Shown here: one piece after another, positions 25,945-35,225 of the stretch
How the letters are laid out: every line of letters starts with the position of its first letter
How positions within the stretch are numbered: the first letter of the stretch is position 1
DNA from: Candidatus Roizmanbacteria bacterium RIFCSPHIGHO2_02_FULL_40_13b
GTDB taxonomy: Bacteria > Patescibacteriota > Microgenomatia > UBA1406 > HO2-37-13b
Length of the DNA stretch: 37,822 bases
Reading direction: 5' to 3'
Assembly: GCA_001789445.1 (NCBI GenBank)
Contig: MFZQ01000005.1
Coordinates: 1 to 37,822, forward strand
The notes under the pieces: generated by a model
What the model saw: only the letters and a program-made list of their open reading frames with translations
Told to the model about the DNA's origin: nothing
The model's database searches: none
Program-made: the position numbers and the translations under genes

Positions 25945-27301
25945 CTGTATCCTGCAAGATTTGTCCTCCCCGTTCCACTTTATAATGAAATAGTGCTTTT
26001 GTTCCGGGGGCGGCCCAATCGACTTGTTTTTGGGTACCTTTTGGAAGTGTGGGGTCATCTTGATATTTGGGGTCTGGTGCGGCTTGGACATCCCAAATTT
26101 TGGAATCTGAAAGCGTAACTAGTCGTCCATCACTTTTGCCATACATCTCAAAAGTGACTATTTGGTTCACCTGGTCAACTTTTGTCTGAATGAGGATTGC
26201 AGCAGGCGTATCATTCTTAAATTTAAGGTCAACCGTTGGACCAAATACAGTAGCATCAAATCCGGGCCGTTTGTCATTTTCATAATAGTGAACTCGATAT
26301 GCGTGTGCTTGTCGTTCCAAAACAGGTAAGCCTGTGTTCATGATGGCACGGAATAGCGTGGTCGAAACCTGGCATATCCCACCACCATCTCCTAAAATTG
26401 TCTTTCCTTCTTTGATGATATATGCCGGCTGATAGCCGGTTGCAGCTGATATATCACCAATTGTATTGTTAAACGAAAAAACACTATCTTTTGGCACGAT
26501 AACGCCATTTATCCTCGATGTTCCTAAAATGACGTTGTGAATACGGCCAGGAATAGAACCTGCATAATTTGATGTTCCTTCCCCAATCTTTTCCACAATT
26601 CCTAGATCATTTATTGAGGACAACGTCACTGTAGGCTTACTAATTTCATAACTGACTGGTACTACAATGCCACCTTTCTTATTTGTCCCGGTAGAAAGAC
26701 CCATAAGCTGTTTTTCAATTTTGGCAATAGTCTCTTTTTTCTGGATTTGTAATCCATTTTTTTCTATCTTAAATGCACTTACCCGGTTATTTTCAACAGT
26801 AAAAAGCGCATTTTCAGGAGGTCGACTGTACGAAGCATCTAATGTGTCTAGATAATTATTTATAATCGTTTTGTCATAATCAATTGATGAGTAGAAATCA
26901 AATCGACCGATGGTAAAAAGCGATCTAATTTGTTGTGCGATCTGCGAAGCATTATTTCCTACCCGACCAATCAAATACGCCTGATCTGTGGGCGTTTTGG
27001 TATCAAGTGTCAAATGAAGTGCTTGTGCAGAAAAAGTTGCTTCTTTAGTATCATAGGTGAGTCGTAAAAAAACATGTGATAGTGTTTTATTCTTATTCTT
27101 CAAGTACTTCTCAACTTCAGATCGGTTTTTATACCCAAAATGTATGTTATCTACGTATACATTGGGATATATCTTACCCCTAAGATCAGCTTGCTTTCTA
27201 TTTAAATAAAAGGTAAGTGTGCCTATAAAAAAAAGAAAAAAGACCATTGAAAAAAATAATGATCGAGCAAAAAATGACAGTGCGAGCTTAGTGTGATGCA
27301 T
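25886..27301 (-). CDS. VanW-like / peptidoglycan-binding-like membrane-anchored protein
   Basis: N-terminal TM; GTSRINGVIVPKDSVFSFNNTIGDISAATGYQPAYIIKEGKTILGDGGGICQVSTTLFRAIMNTGLPVLERQAHAYRVHYYE. Confidence 0.92.
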   Translation of the reverse strand: MHHTKLALSFFARSLFFSMVFFLFFIGTLTFYLNRKQADLRGKIYPNVYVDNIHFGYKNRSEVEKYLKNKNKTLSHVFLRLTYDTKEATFSAQALHLTLDTKTPTDQAYLIGRVGNNASQIAQQIRSLFTIGRFDFYSSIDYDKTIINNYLDTLDASYSRPPENALFTVENNRVSAFKIEKNGLQIQKKETIAKIEKQLMGLSTGTNKKGGIVVPVSYEISKPTVTLSSINDLGIVEKIGEGTSNYAGSIPGRIHNVILGTSRINGVIVPKDSVFSFNNTIGDISAATGYQPAYIIKEGKTILGDGGGICQVSTTLFRAIMNTGLPVLERQAHAYRVHYYENDKRPGFDATVFGPTVDLKFKNDTPAAILIQTKVDQVNQIVTFEMYGKSDGRLVTLSDSKIWDVQAAPDPKYQDDPTLPKGTQKQVDWAAPGTKALFHYKVERGGQILQDTDFYSNYRPWQAIFLVGTGG

Positions 27302-27347
27302 ATTTTCAAGCTTTGAAATTAGTGTAAATATTGTATACCATTATACT

Positions 27348-28868
27348 ATGGATGAAGATAAAAATGCGCCTGCTACTCCACAGCCAATATACGAAACAAT
27401 TGTCGAGTCTGAACCAGGCACAAGTCAACCCACAACACCGCCTAATGAGGTCCCAAGCCAACCTCCGATTGCATCCGAACCGGAAATAGTACCTGAAGAG
27501 ATTGGTGAAGAGGCGACTCCCGAGACATTCAAACCACCGCTTATTAACCTTGATGATGCTGGCGAGGGCGCAAGTAATAAGACTCGGTTTATCATAATTG
27601 GCGCCGCACTGTTTTTCTTTGTACTAATTTTCTTCGGGCTTTTTTTACTTGTCAGAGGTCTCGGTGGAGCTCCAGTCAAAAAAGTTTCACTGGAGTATTG
27701 GGGTTTATGGGAAGACAAGGCCATAATGGACCCTATTATTAAAGAATATGAGCGGCAAAATAAAGGAGTAACTATACATTACGACAAGAAAGATCCCCAT
27801 AGTTACCGTGAAAAGCTTCTGACGCGTTCCAAAGAAGGGAATGGACCCGATATATTCCGTTTTCATAATACCTGGCTTCCGACTATAAAAGATGTCCTAG
27901 CACCGCTTCCTAAAACGATTATGTCCAATAGTGAATATGAATCCACTTTTTATCCAGTTACTAAAAAGGACTTAAAAGTTGGAGACACCTATTTTGGAAT
28001 TCCGCTTGAAATAGATGGCCTTGTATTGCTTTATAACGATGATTTATTTAAAACTGCAGGAATTCAAGTAGCTCCAAAGACATGGAATGACATTCTTAAT
28101 TATTCTGCAAAAATAACAGTTGCGGGTCCTTCGGGAATTGTCACTTCAGGTATAGCATTAGGAACAGCTGAAAATATTAATCATTTTTCAGAAATTTTGG
28201 GTTGGATGATGTTACAAGCAGGAGCGAAACTTTCTGACTTATCGAGCTCAGAAGCTGTCGATATACTATCCTCATACGAACGTTTTGCCCAAGCTCCCGA
28301 CCCACGATGGGATGAAAATATGCCAAATTCAACAACGGCGTTCATTCAGGGTAAGGTGGGGATGATTATCGTTCCTTCATGGGAAATCCTGCCTATAAAA
28401 ACGGTTGCGCCTGACCTCAACTTTAAAGTTGCCCCACTACCAGTTGTGCCTGGAAATAAACAGATAAGCTTGGCAGATTATTGGGTTGAAGGCGTTTCTC
28501 GGTATCAAAAGCCTGAAAATCAACAAGCTGCATGGAAATTTTTGCGTTATTTGAGTCAAAAAGATACAATGGTAAAGATGTATGAACTAGCAACCAAAAC
28601 ACGTATCTTTGGAGAACCATATTCTCGAGTTGATTTAGCTTCAAAGCTTGCTCAAGACAAGTATATTGGACCAGTAATCATGCAAGCGAATGTGATGCAA
28701 AGTTTGCCCGTTATGAGTAGAACATACGACAATGGACTCAATGATGCAATTGTTGGGTACTTGAAAAATGCAGTAAATGATACGGTTAAGGGAGTCTCTG
28801 CTCAGGAAGCGTTTGATACGGCTGGAAAGGGAATTACTGAAGTATTTAACCGATTTGATATAAAGTAA
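27348..28868 (+). CDS. Extracellular solute (sugar-type)-binding protein with Pro/Glu-rich N-terminal segment and single TM anchor
   Basis: TM FIIIGAALFFFVLIFFGLFLLV; VSLEYWGLWEDKAIMDPIIKEYERQNKGVTIHY...; GKVGMIIVPSWEI; AAWKFLRYLSQKD. Confidence 0.88.
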   Translation: MDEDKNAPATPQPIYETIVESEPGTSQPTTPPNEVPSQPPIASEPEIVPEEIGEEATPETFKPPLINLDDAGEGASNKTRFIIIGAALFFFVLIFFGLFLLVRGLGGAPVKKVSLEYWGLWEDKAIMDPIIKEYERQNKGVTIHYDKKDPHSYREKLLTRSKEGNGPDIFRFHNTWLPTIKDVLAPLPKTIMSNSEYESTFYPVTKKDLKVGDTYFGIPLEIDGLVLLYNDDLFKTAGIQVAPKTWNDILNYSAKITVAGPSGIVTSGIALGTAENINHFSEILGWMMLQAGAKLSDLSSSEAVDILSSYERFAQAPDPRWDENMPNSTTAFIQGKVGMIIVPSWEILPIKTVAPDLNFKVAPLPVVPGNKQISLADYWVEGVSRYQKPENQQAAWKFLRYLSQKDTMVKMYELATKTRIFGEPYSRVDLASKLAQDKYIGPVIMQANVMQSLPVMSRTYDNGLNDAIVGYLKNAVNDTVKGVSAQEAFDTAGKGITEVFNRFDIK

Positions 28869-28869
28869 T

Positions 28870-31083
28870 ATGTTAGATTTTTTTAAAAAAAAGGGTGGAG
28901 AAACACGAGAGCTATACATGGGGTTAGTCTTAAAAGAAAGTGACGGACTTGTCCTTCTTCTTGAAATTGATACAGAAACAAAAACAATTCATACACTTGA
29001 TCAAAAAAAATTTACTTACACAAATTCATGGGAACATCTGACCGAAGATGTTGATCAAGTACTTTTTGAACTCGAGAAGAGAAATAGTGTTGAAATTGAA
29101 AAAACAGTCCTTTTTTTGTATTCACATCTCATCGACCAAGAAAAAAAATCAGTAAAACCGCAGTATAAAACAAAAATCAGGGATATGGCTTCCGAGCTTG
29201 GACTCGAAATTGTTGGGTATGCCCAGTTTCATGAGGCGGTCTCCTTATATTATCACCAAATAGAGATGACTCCTCTATCTGCAATTATTATTGAACTTGA
29301 TGGAGCCGCAGTCAGTATTTTTGTATATAAAGCGGGCGCGTTACAGCATGCGCAGACCATTGCGCAAACAAATGATTTTATCGCTGATCTTGAAGCAGTA
29401 TTTAAAAGCCAGAATGGATCATTTTTACCAACTCGCATGATACTTTATGATTCAACTGATTTGGAAGATATGTCAGATAAAATCATGAACCATACCTGGG
29501 ATGAGAAACTTTTTATCCAAATTCCAAAAGTTGAAATTCTACCCGAAGAACAACTAACCATCGCCCTCACAGCCTGTTTTTCAAAACAGATGTTTGAAGA
29601 TATTCCTACGTCTTCAATTGGGGAAGAAGAATCTCGCGTACTTGAAGCCGCTAGCGCTGGAGCACTTATTGACTCAACAGACGAGTCAAAGCAAGATCTT
29701 GAGCCCGAACAAGTTACCAAAGAATCTGCTTCTCCACCTCTCGATCCCTCCCCTCCACCACTCGAGCCTCCTATCTCCGGCTTTCTTGTCGGCGAAGATA
29801 TTGCGCTCCAAGAGGGAGAAGATGCAGACTCTGATATCGTTGAGGAAATGGCCGTGGAGATTCCAAAATCAGCTTATAATGATTTATTAAATAATGACCT
29901 ACCCGTAAAAAAACATATGAAACTGCCCAGCTTTACCTTCCCATCACTTTCTCTACCAAAAATATCTTTTAAGTATGGAATGCCTGCATTGGTCATAATT
30001 GGATTTGTACTTATTTTTATTTCTCTTTTTTCGCTTTTCTATCTGTTCCATAAAGCAACCATAACTCTCTATTATAAAACACCAACAATAGTAAAAGATG
30101 TCGTTATTGGAGGTATTGCAGTTGAGAAAATGACAAAACAAACAAGTGATTCAGAGAAGGTTAATGCAACAGGTAAAAATACCATTGGGGAAAAGGCAAA
30201 AGGTGAAATAACTGTTTACAATCTTGAAAAACAAGAAAAAACGATTAAAAAAGGAACTATGCTAAAAACAGATGCTGGTGTGGCATTTACTCTTGATTCT
30301 GACGTTAAAGTGGCATCAGCATCTTCATCAACAACAAGTGGAGGAGATGTAACGATTGTCACCGGAAAACAAAAAGTAAATAGTACGGCTTCTGAAATTG
30401 GTGAGACGGGGAACATTTCCAAGGACACAAAACTTACCTTTGATGGGATTAACTCGGATGTTCAGCGTGCGATTGCATTTGCTACTTTTACCGGGGGATC
30501 TAAAAAAAATATTACGACTGTTTCGCGAAACGATTACGACTTATTAAAGAAAAAGGTAGTGTCAAAAATCACCTCCCAGGCAAATAGCCTATTAAAGGAT
30601 TCATCTCCTAATAAAAAAGTTCTTACTCAACTTATTCAAACAAAATTTATAAGTGAAGCGTACTCTTCTGAAGTTGGTGAAGAAGCAACAGATGTTAGTC
30701 TCAATGCGAAAGTAGATGTTCTACTGTATATCTACGATGTTGTACAAGTAAGAGACAGAATAAAAAGTACCATTACCGATGTTATTCCTCAAAATTATAA
30801 ACTTGAATCATCAAAAATACTGTACAGCGTCAAAAAAGCGGTTCAAAAAGATACTAAAGTCACACTAACGCTTCATATTGTAGCTTCGCCAGAATATGAT
30901 ATTGATACAAAAAAAGTTGTTGTTGCCGCCCGAGGTACATCACAAGTGGCTCTTGAAGATAGTCTTAAGAACATATTTCATACAAGTGGATATCAAATAA
31001 GTATAGATTCAGTGCTCCCATTTTTAAAAAACAGGTTACCATTTTTTGAGAAAAATATAACAGTTGCTATTGTTTCAGAATAA
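28870..31083 (+). CDS. Membrane protein with N-terminal ASKHA/PilM-like domain and C-terminal baseplate J-like extracellular region
   Basis: N-term LSAIIIELDGAAVSIFVYKAGALQHAQTI; TM ALVIIGFVLIFISLFSLFYLF; KGEITVYNLEKQEKTIKKGTMLKTDAGVAFTLDSDVKV typical of J-like proteins. Confidence 0.65.
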   Translation: MLDFFKKKGGETRELYMGLVLKESDGLVLLLEIDTETKTIHTLDQKKFTYTNSWEHLTEDVDQVLFELEKRNSVEIEKTVLFLYSHLIDQEKKSVKPQYKTKIRDMASELGLEIVGYAQFHEAVSLYYHQIEMTPLSAIIIELDGAAVSIFVYKAGALQHAQTIAQTNDFIADLEAVFKSQNGSFLPTRMILYDSTDLEDMSDKIMNHTWDEKLFIQIPKVEILPEEQLTIALTACFSKQMFEDIPTSSIGEEESRVLEAASAGALIDSTDESKQDLEPEQVTKESASPPLDPSPPPLEPPISGFLVGEDIALQEGEDADSDIVEEMAVEIPKSAYNDLLNNDLPVKKHMKLPSFTFPSLSLPKISFKYGMPALVIIGFVLIFISLFSLFYLFHKATITLYYKTPTIVKDVVIGGIAVEKMTKQTSDSEKVNATGKNTIGEKAKGEITVYNLEKQEKTIKKGTMLKTDAGVAFTLDSDVKVASASSSTTSGGDVTIVTGKQKVNSTASEIGETGNISKDTKLTFDGINSDVQRAIAFATFTGGSKKNITTVSRNDYDLLKKKVVSKITSQANSLLKDSSPNKKVLTQLIQTKFISEAYSSEVGEEATDVSLNAKVDVLLYIYDVVQVRDRIKSTITDVIPQNYKLESSKILYSVKKAVQKDTKVTLTLHIVASPEYDIDTKKVVVAARGTSQVALEDSLKNIFHTSGYQISIDSVLPFLKNRLPFFEKNITVAIVSE

Positions 31084-31085
31084 TT

Positions 31086-31829
31086 ATGCCGCTCTATCAC
31101 TATGTTAAAACCAAGTATTCGAGAAAAAAGGCCATTGTTGGCATAATTTCATATATTTCACTCACAATTGGAACACTCTTTTTGTTTTGGTCATTTTATC
31201 CAATTATTTCTTTTGAAATATATTCACGTTTTTTTTCAGAAAAGACTCTTTTTACTGCAATTGCGGCAAACCAAACGACAGCGCTTACTACAGCGGCTAC
31301 GTTAAAGGGAAATTCAAACATTTTCTCGACAAATTTGTCGGATTATACAAAAGCAGGTATTTGGTTTCCAAGCATTCATCAAACTACTGAAATTCCAGTA
31401 AAAGCAGGAAAAAGTATTAAGGAATATTCGCTCTCTATCCCAAAACTAAACATTACAAATGCTCGAGTAATTGTGGGTGGAGAAGACCTCAAAAAAGGAC
31501 TTGTACATTATTTGCCTCGATGTTTTCCAGGGGACCCATGCAATATCGCAATTTTTGGACACTCCTCACTTCCTCAACTCTATGATCCGAAGAATTACAC
31601 CACGACTTTTACGTATCTTCCGTCTCTCAAGAAGGGAGATAAGATTTATGTGGATTTTGATGGGGCAAAATATGAGTATGATATTTCTGACGCATTCATC
31701 GTAACGCCCGAAGAAGTATCTATTTTAGATGAAATGTACGATGATTCCTACCTTACCCTCGTAACCTGTGTCCCCCCAGGCACAGCGTGGAGTAGGTATG
31801 TTGTACGGGCAAAAATCGTAAAAGTATAG
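31086..31829 (+). CDS. Sortase-family transpeptidase
   Basis: N-terminal TM; CNIAIFGHSSLP (His), YLTLVTCVPPGTAWSRYVVRAKIV (Cys, Arg). Confidence 0.92.
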   Translation: MPLYHYVKTKYSRKKAIVGIISYISLTIGTLFLFWSFYPIISFEIYSRFFSEKTLFTAIAANQTTALTTAATLKGNSNIFSTNLSDYTKAGIWFPSIHQTTEIPVKAGKSIKEYSLSIPKLNITNARVIVGGEDLKKGLVHYLPRCFPGDPCNIAIFGHSSLPQLYDPKNYTTTFTYLPSLKKGDKIYVDFDGAKYEYDISDAFIVTPEEVSILDEMYDDSYLTLVTCVPPGTAWSRYVVRAKIVKV

Positions 31830-31830
31830 C

Positions 31831-31859
31831 TTGTAGTATCCTATAAAATATGGTAGAAT
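31831..31859 (+). promoter_or_regulatory. Promoter of the PBP gene with extended -10
   Basis: TTGTAG (31831-31836), 17-nt spacer, TGG-TAGAAT (-10 31854-31859); ATG at 31873 gives a very short leader. Confidence 0.6.
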
Positions 31860-31872
31860 ACACGCCTATCTC

Positions 31873-34026
31873 ATGGCTAATAAGGAGCTTTACATCAAGT
31901 ATATTCGCGTAATTACTTTACCAATTGTGAAGGCGTTTTTTTATGCTGCATTATTTCTCATTTTTATCGGAGATATCGTCATTGATTTCATTACCTTTGT
32001 TCTAAAAACTGTTGCAAATGTGCTATTATTTCTACCTCGAAAAGCAAACCATATTCCATACAAAATCAAGTATTTTATACTCGGAATTGGTATCACACTC
32101 CTAGTTTTTTTTGTATACCAAAGCTACATCTTTGTAAAAACACTCCCTACTCCAAAGCTCATTGGAACATTAAACTATTCAGTTTCAACCAAAATTCTTG
32201 ATAGAAATGGGTCACTTCTCTATGAAATTTTTCATGATCAAAACAGAACACCCGTAAAAATAGATTCGTTACCAAAATACGTTTCACAAGCAACTATTGC
32301 TATTGAGGATCAGGCTTTTTACGAACACCCGGGAATATCTTTGTATGGGGGGATACTTCGGGCATCAAAAGAAATGCTCTTTGACCGATCGCTTCAGGGT
32401 GGATCGACAATTACACAACAACTTGTAAAGTCAGCACTTCTTACCCCAGAACGAACCATTACTCGAAAGGTAAAAGAAGCAATCCTCGCCATATGGACAG
32501 AGCATATGTACACTAAAAAGCAAATTTTAGAAATGTATCTCAACCAAGTTCCGTATGGAGGATCTTCCTACGGGATTGAGAAAGCCTCACAAACCTTTTT
32601 TGATAAAAGTAGTCATGATTTAACGATTGCGCAAGCCGCATTTTTAGCTGGTCTTCCCCAAGCTCCATCGTTATATTCACCCTACAGTAATCCAAAATAT
32701 GCTCTAGATCGTCGCAATGATGTTTTGAAGAAAATGTCTGAACTTGACTTCATAAATAAGAAACAATACCAATCTGCTCTTCAAGAACCGCTTACTATTA
32801 AATCGCCAACACAATATATTAGGGCTCCACACTTTGTGTTTTATGTGAAATCAGTTCTTGAAAAAATGTATGGAATTGCGCGCGTTGAAGCTGGAGGATT
32901 ACGGGTGGTTACCAGTCTTGATTTAAAAACACAGGAACAAACAGAAAATATTTTGTCTGATGAAATTGCCAAAATAGAGTATTTACATGTAACAAACGGT
33001 GCGGTTCTTGTTACAGCGCCCAAAAATGGTGAAATACTAGCAATGGTAGGATCAGTAGATTATTTTAACAATCCAGAGGGGGCGTTTAATGTGACCACGG
33101 CACTTCGTCAACCTGGTTCATCTATTAAACCGCTTATGTATTCACTTGCGCTTGAAAAAGGATATACTGCCGCAACACAAATAAGTGACACACCTATCAC
33201 CTATCAAACTTTAGGTGGATTACCATACCAACCGGTAAATTATGATGGGAGATACCATGGTAATGTAACGCTTCGTACAGCCCTTGCAAGTTCATACAAT
33301 ATTCCAGCGGTAAAAGTCTTAAATAATCTTGGAGTAGATCAGTTTATCGATCACGCACATAAAATGGGAATTTCCACATGGGAAGATAAAAGTCGTTTTG
33401 GACTTTCACTTACACTGGGAGGGGGAGAGGTGACGATGACTGATATGGCAACAGCATTTGGAGTATTTGCAAATGGAGGAAATAAAGTTCCTGTTAACCC
33501 ATTGTTATCAGTTTCTGATTACAATGGAAACTCGCTGTATCAACAACGTACCAATAATGATGTACTCGGTGTAATTTCAAAAGCAGTTGCGTTTATTATT
33601 TCTGATATTTTATCTGATAATAATGCGCGAGCTGGCGCTTTCGGAGCTCATTCAAGTCTTGAAATTCCTGGATATAAAGTTGCAGTGAAAACGGGAACTA
33701 CAAATAGTAAACGAGATAATTGGACAATTGGATACACCCCAACTTATCTAACAGTAGTATGGGTTGGAAACAATGATAATTCACCTATGAATCCAGCACT
33801 TACTTCTGGAGTTACGGGTGCCGCCCCTATTTTTAATCGAGTCATGTCGAATGTATTAAATAGTAATGTTCTTAACTATCAAAATATAAAAGGCGGCTTT
33901 ATACTGCCTGATGGAATTGTTTCCAAATCGTGTATGGGAAAGAATCCAGAGTACTTTATTAAAGGAACAGAGAACAAAGTCAATTGTTTTGCTTCGAAAT
34001 TGAGCCCGACGCCTACTTCCCACTAA
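31873..34026 (+). CDS. Class A penicillin-binding protein (transglycosylase/transpeptidase)
   Basis: AIEDQAFYEHPGISLYGG...LQGGSTITQQLVKSALLTPERTITRKVKE; RQPGSSIKPLMYSLAL; KTGTTNSKRDNWTIGYTP. Confidence 0.95.
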   Translation: MANKELYIKYIRVITLPIVKAFFYAALFLIFIGDIVIDFITFVLKTVANVLLFLPRKANHIPYKIKYFILGIGITLLVFFVYQSYIFVKTLPTPKLIGTLNYSVSTKILDRNGSLLYEIFHDQNRTPVKIDSLPKYVSQATIAIEDQAFYEHPGISLYGGILRASKEMLFDRSLQGGSTITQQLVKSALLTPERTITRKVKEAILAIWTEHMYTKKQILEMYLNQVPYGGSSYGIEKASQTFFDKSSHDLTIAQAAFLAGLPQAPSLYSPYSNPKYALDRRNDVLKKMSELDFINKKQYQSALQEPLTIKSPTQYIRAPHFVFYVKSVLEKMYGIARVEAGGLRVVTSLDLKTQEQTENILSDEIAKIEYLHVTNGAVLVTAPKNGEILAMVGSVDYFNNPEGAFNVTTALRQPGSSIKPLMYSLALEKGYTAATQISDTPITYQTLGGLPYQPVNYDGRYHGNVTLRTALASSYNIPAVKVLNNLGVDQFIDHAHKMGISTWEDKSRFGLSLTLGGGEVTMTDMATAFGVFANGGNKVPVNPLLSVSDYNGNSLYQQRTNNDVLGVISKAVAFIISDILSDNNARAGAFGAHSSLEIPGYKVAVKTGTTNSKRDNWTIGYTPTYLTVVWVGNNDNSPMNPALTSGVTGAAPIFNRVMSNVLNSNVLNYQNIKGGFILPDGIVSKSCMGKNPEYFIKGTENKVNCFASKLSPTPTSH

Positions 34027-34750
34027 AATATTCCTGTGGAATAACGAAAAGCGTTACCGCAGAAAGCATTTTTTTATCTTCAGTACTTTTTTTAGAAACA
34101 AAATGAACGGTATCCCCGGCCTTTATTTTGGCAAGTGTTGTTCGCGTAATTTCAAGGGTTTTTGGGTCCATAATTTTTGGCCTCACTTTTGTAGGGATAT
34201 CAAGTGTAAATTCTTCTTTTTCCGTTGTAACAAGGTCAATCGTTCCTGCACTTGTATCAACACTTGTTATTTGACCTGATCCCACGAAAAAAGGTACGTC
34301 TCGATAAATTGTATTTGCAGTTACAGTATTTTCAACGATTGGGCCCGAGACAAATACATAATCATTTTTTGTAAGATCGGCAATCTTAATAGTTTTTTCA
34401 AAAGTCCCACTTATTTCACGAGCTTCGGTAAGGGAAGCATCAATAACTATTTTAAATGTGTGTCCTGTAGTATTTTTTATTTCGATAGTATCTTTTTTAA
34501 TATCAGTAATGGAACCTGCCGCAATTGTACCCGCATTTTTTTTCAATGTATCAACTTTATCCGCAATTTTTTCTTTTAGGTTTTCAACTGCTTTATCAAG
34601 TGAAGACTGTTTTGTAGGTTGTACGGATGGCTCATCGGATTCTTCAACTGACGGAGTTGGAGTCACAGTAGCTGCATACACGGAATTAAACGCAATAAGT
34701 GTAGCAATAGTTACCATAACAAAACTTGCAACAAGCACTTTTTTATTCAT
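34013..34750 (-). CDS. Secreted protein, DUF5666-like repeats (3' end overlaps the PBP 3' end by 14 nt)
   Basis: Signal peptide MNKKVLVASFVMVTIATLIAFNSVYA; repeated GSITDIKKDTIEIKNTTG / GQITSVDTSAGTIDLVTTE OB-like modules. Confidence 0.7.
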   Translation of the reverse strand: MNKKVLVASFVMVTIATLIAFNSVYAATVTPTPSVEESDEPSVQPTKQSSLDKAVENLKEKIADKVDTLKKNAGTIAAGSITDIKKDTIEIKNTTGHTFKIVIDASLTEAREISGTFEKTIKIADLTKNDYVFVSGPIVENTVTANTIYRDVPFFVGSGQITSVDTSAGTIDLVTTEKEEFTLDIPTKVRPKIMDPKTLEITRTTLAKIKAGDTVHFVSKKSTEDKKMLSAVTLFVIPQEYFSGK

Positions 34751-35162
34751 TTGAAATGTTATAAATTTTCAATATTCGATCAGATGAGCTTTTTTCAAAA
34801 TATGCAGTAACTTTAATTACATTTTCTCCAATCGATAATGGAAAATCGTTTTTAAAGGTGTTACTTTCTGCTTTAAATGCTTTTTCAGCTGTTGCGGAAT
34901 TGAGGATAATGAGCGATCCTTTTTGGGTTTTACCACTTATTATTATCGAATCTGCATCGACGGCAGTATTGTTTTCTGGAGATGTAATTGTTAGTGGAGA
35001 AAGCTCTTGCTGTGTTGTTGCAACCACAATTGGTGTTGTTGCTGGGGTGATCACTTTTTTACCTGATGAGCCCCGATTTTTAGAATTTGCAACCAAAAAT
35101 ATGGCAATTGAAACTCCGGCAGTGATGCCAAGGATGATTGCAATAAGCGTTTCCTTTTTCAT
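34743..35162 (-). CDS. Membrane-anchored protein with Ig-like domain (start corrected from 35237)
   Basis: MKKETLIAIILGITAGVSIAIFLVANSK TM; LTITSPENNTAVDADSIIISGKTQKGSLIILN...GENVIKVTAYFEKS. Confidence 0.72.
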   Translation of the reverse strand: MKKETLIAIILGITAGVSIAIFLVANSKNRGSSGKKVITPATTPIVVATTQQELSPLTITSPENNTAVDADSIIISGKTQKGSLIILNSATAEKAFKAESNTFKNDFPLSIGENVIKVTAYFEKSSSDRILKIYNISNE

Positions 35163-35225
35163 GAGCTCCACTATATTACTCAATTGCGGCTTTATTGTCA
35201 ACCGTATGATAAAATATAAGCATAT

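Noticed and set aside
25831-26118. Plus-strand 95-aa ORF over the cassette end and VanW 3' end
   Set aside because: It overlaps antisense to the conserved VanW coding region and has no supporting domain.
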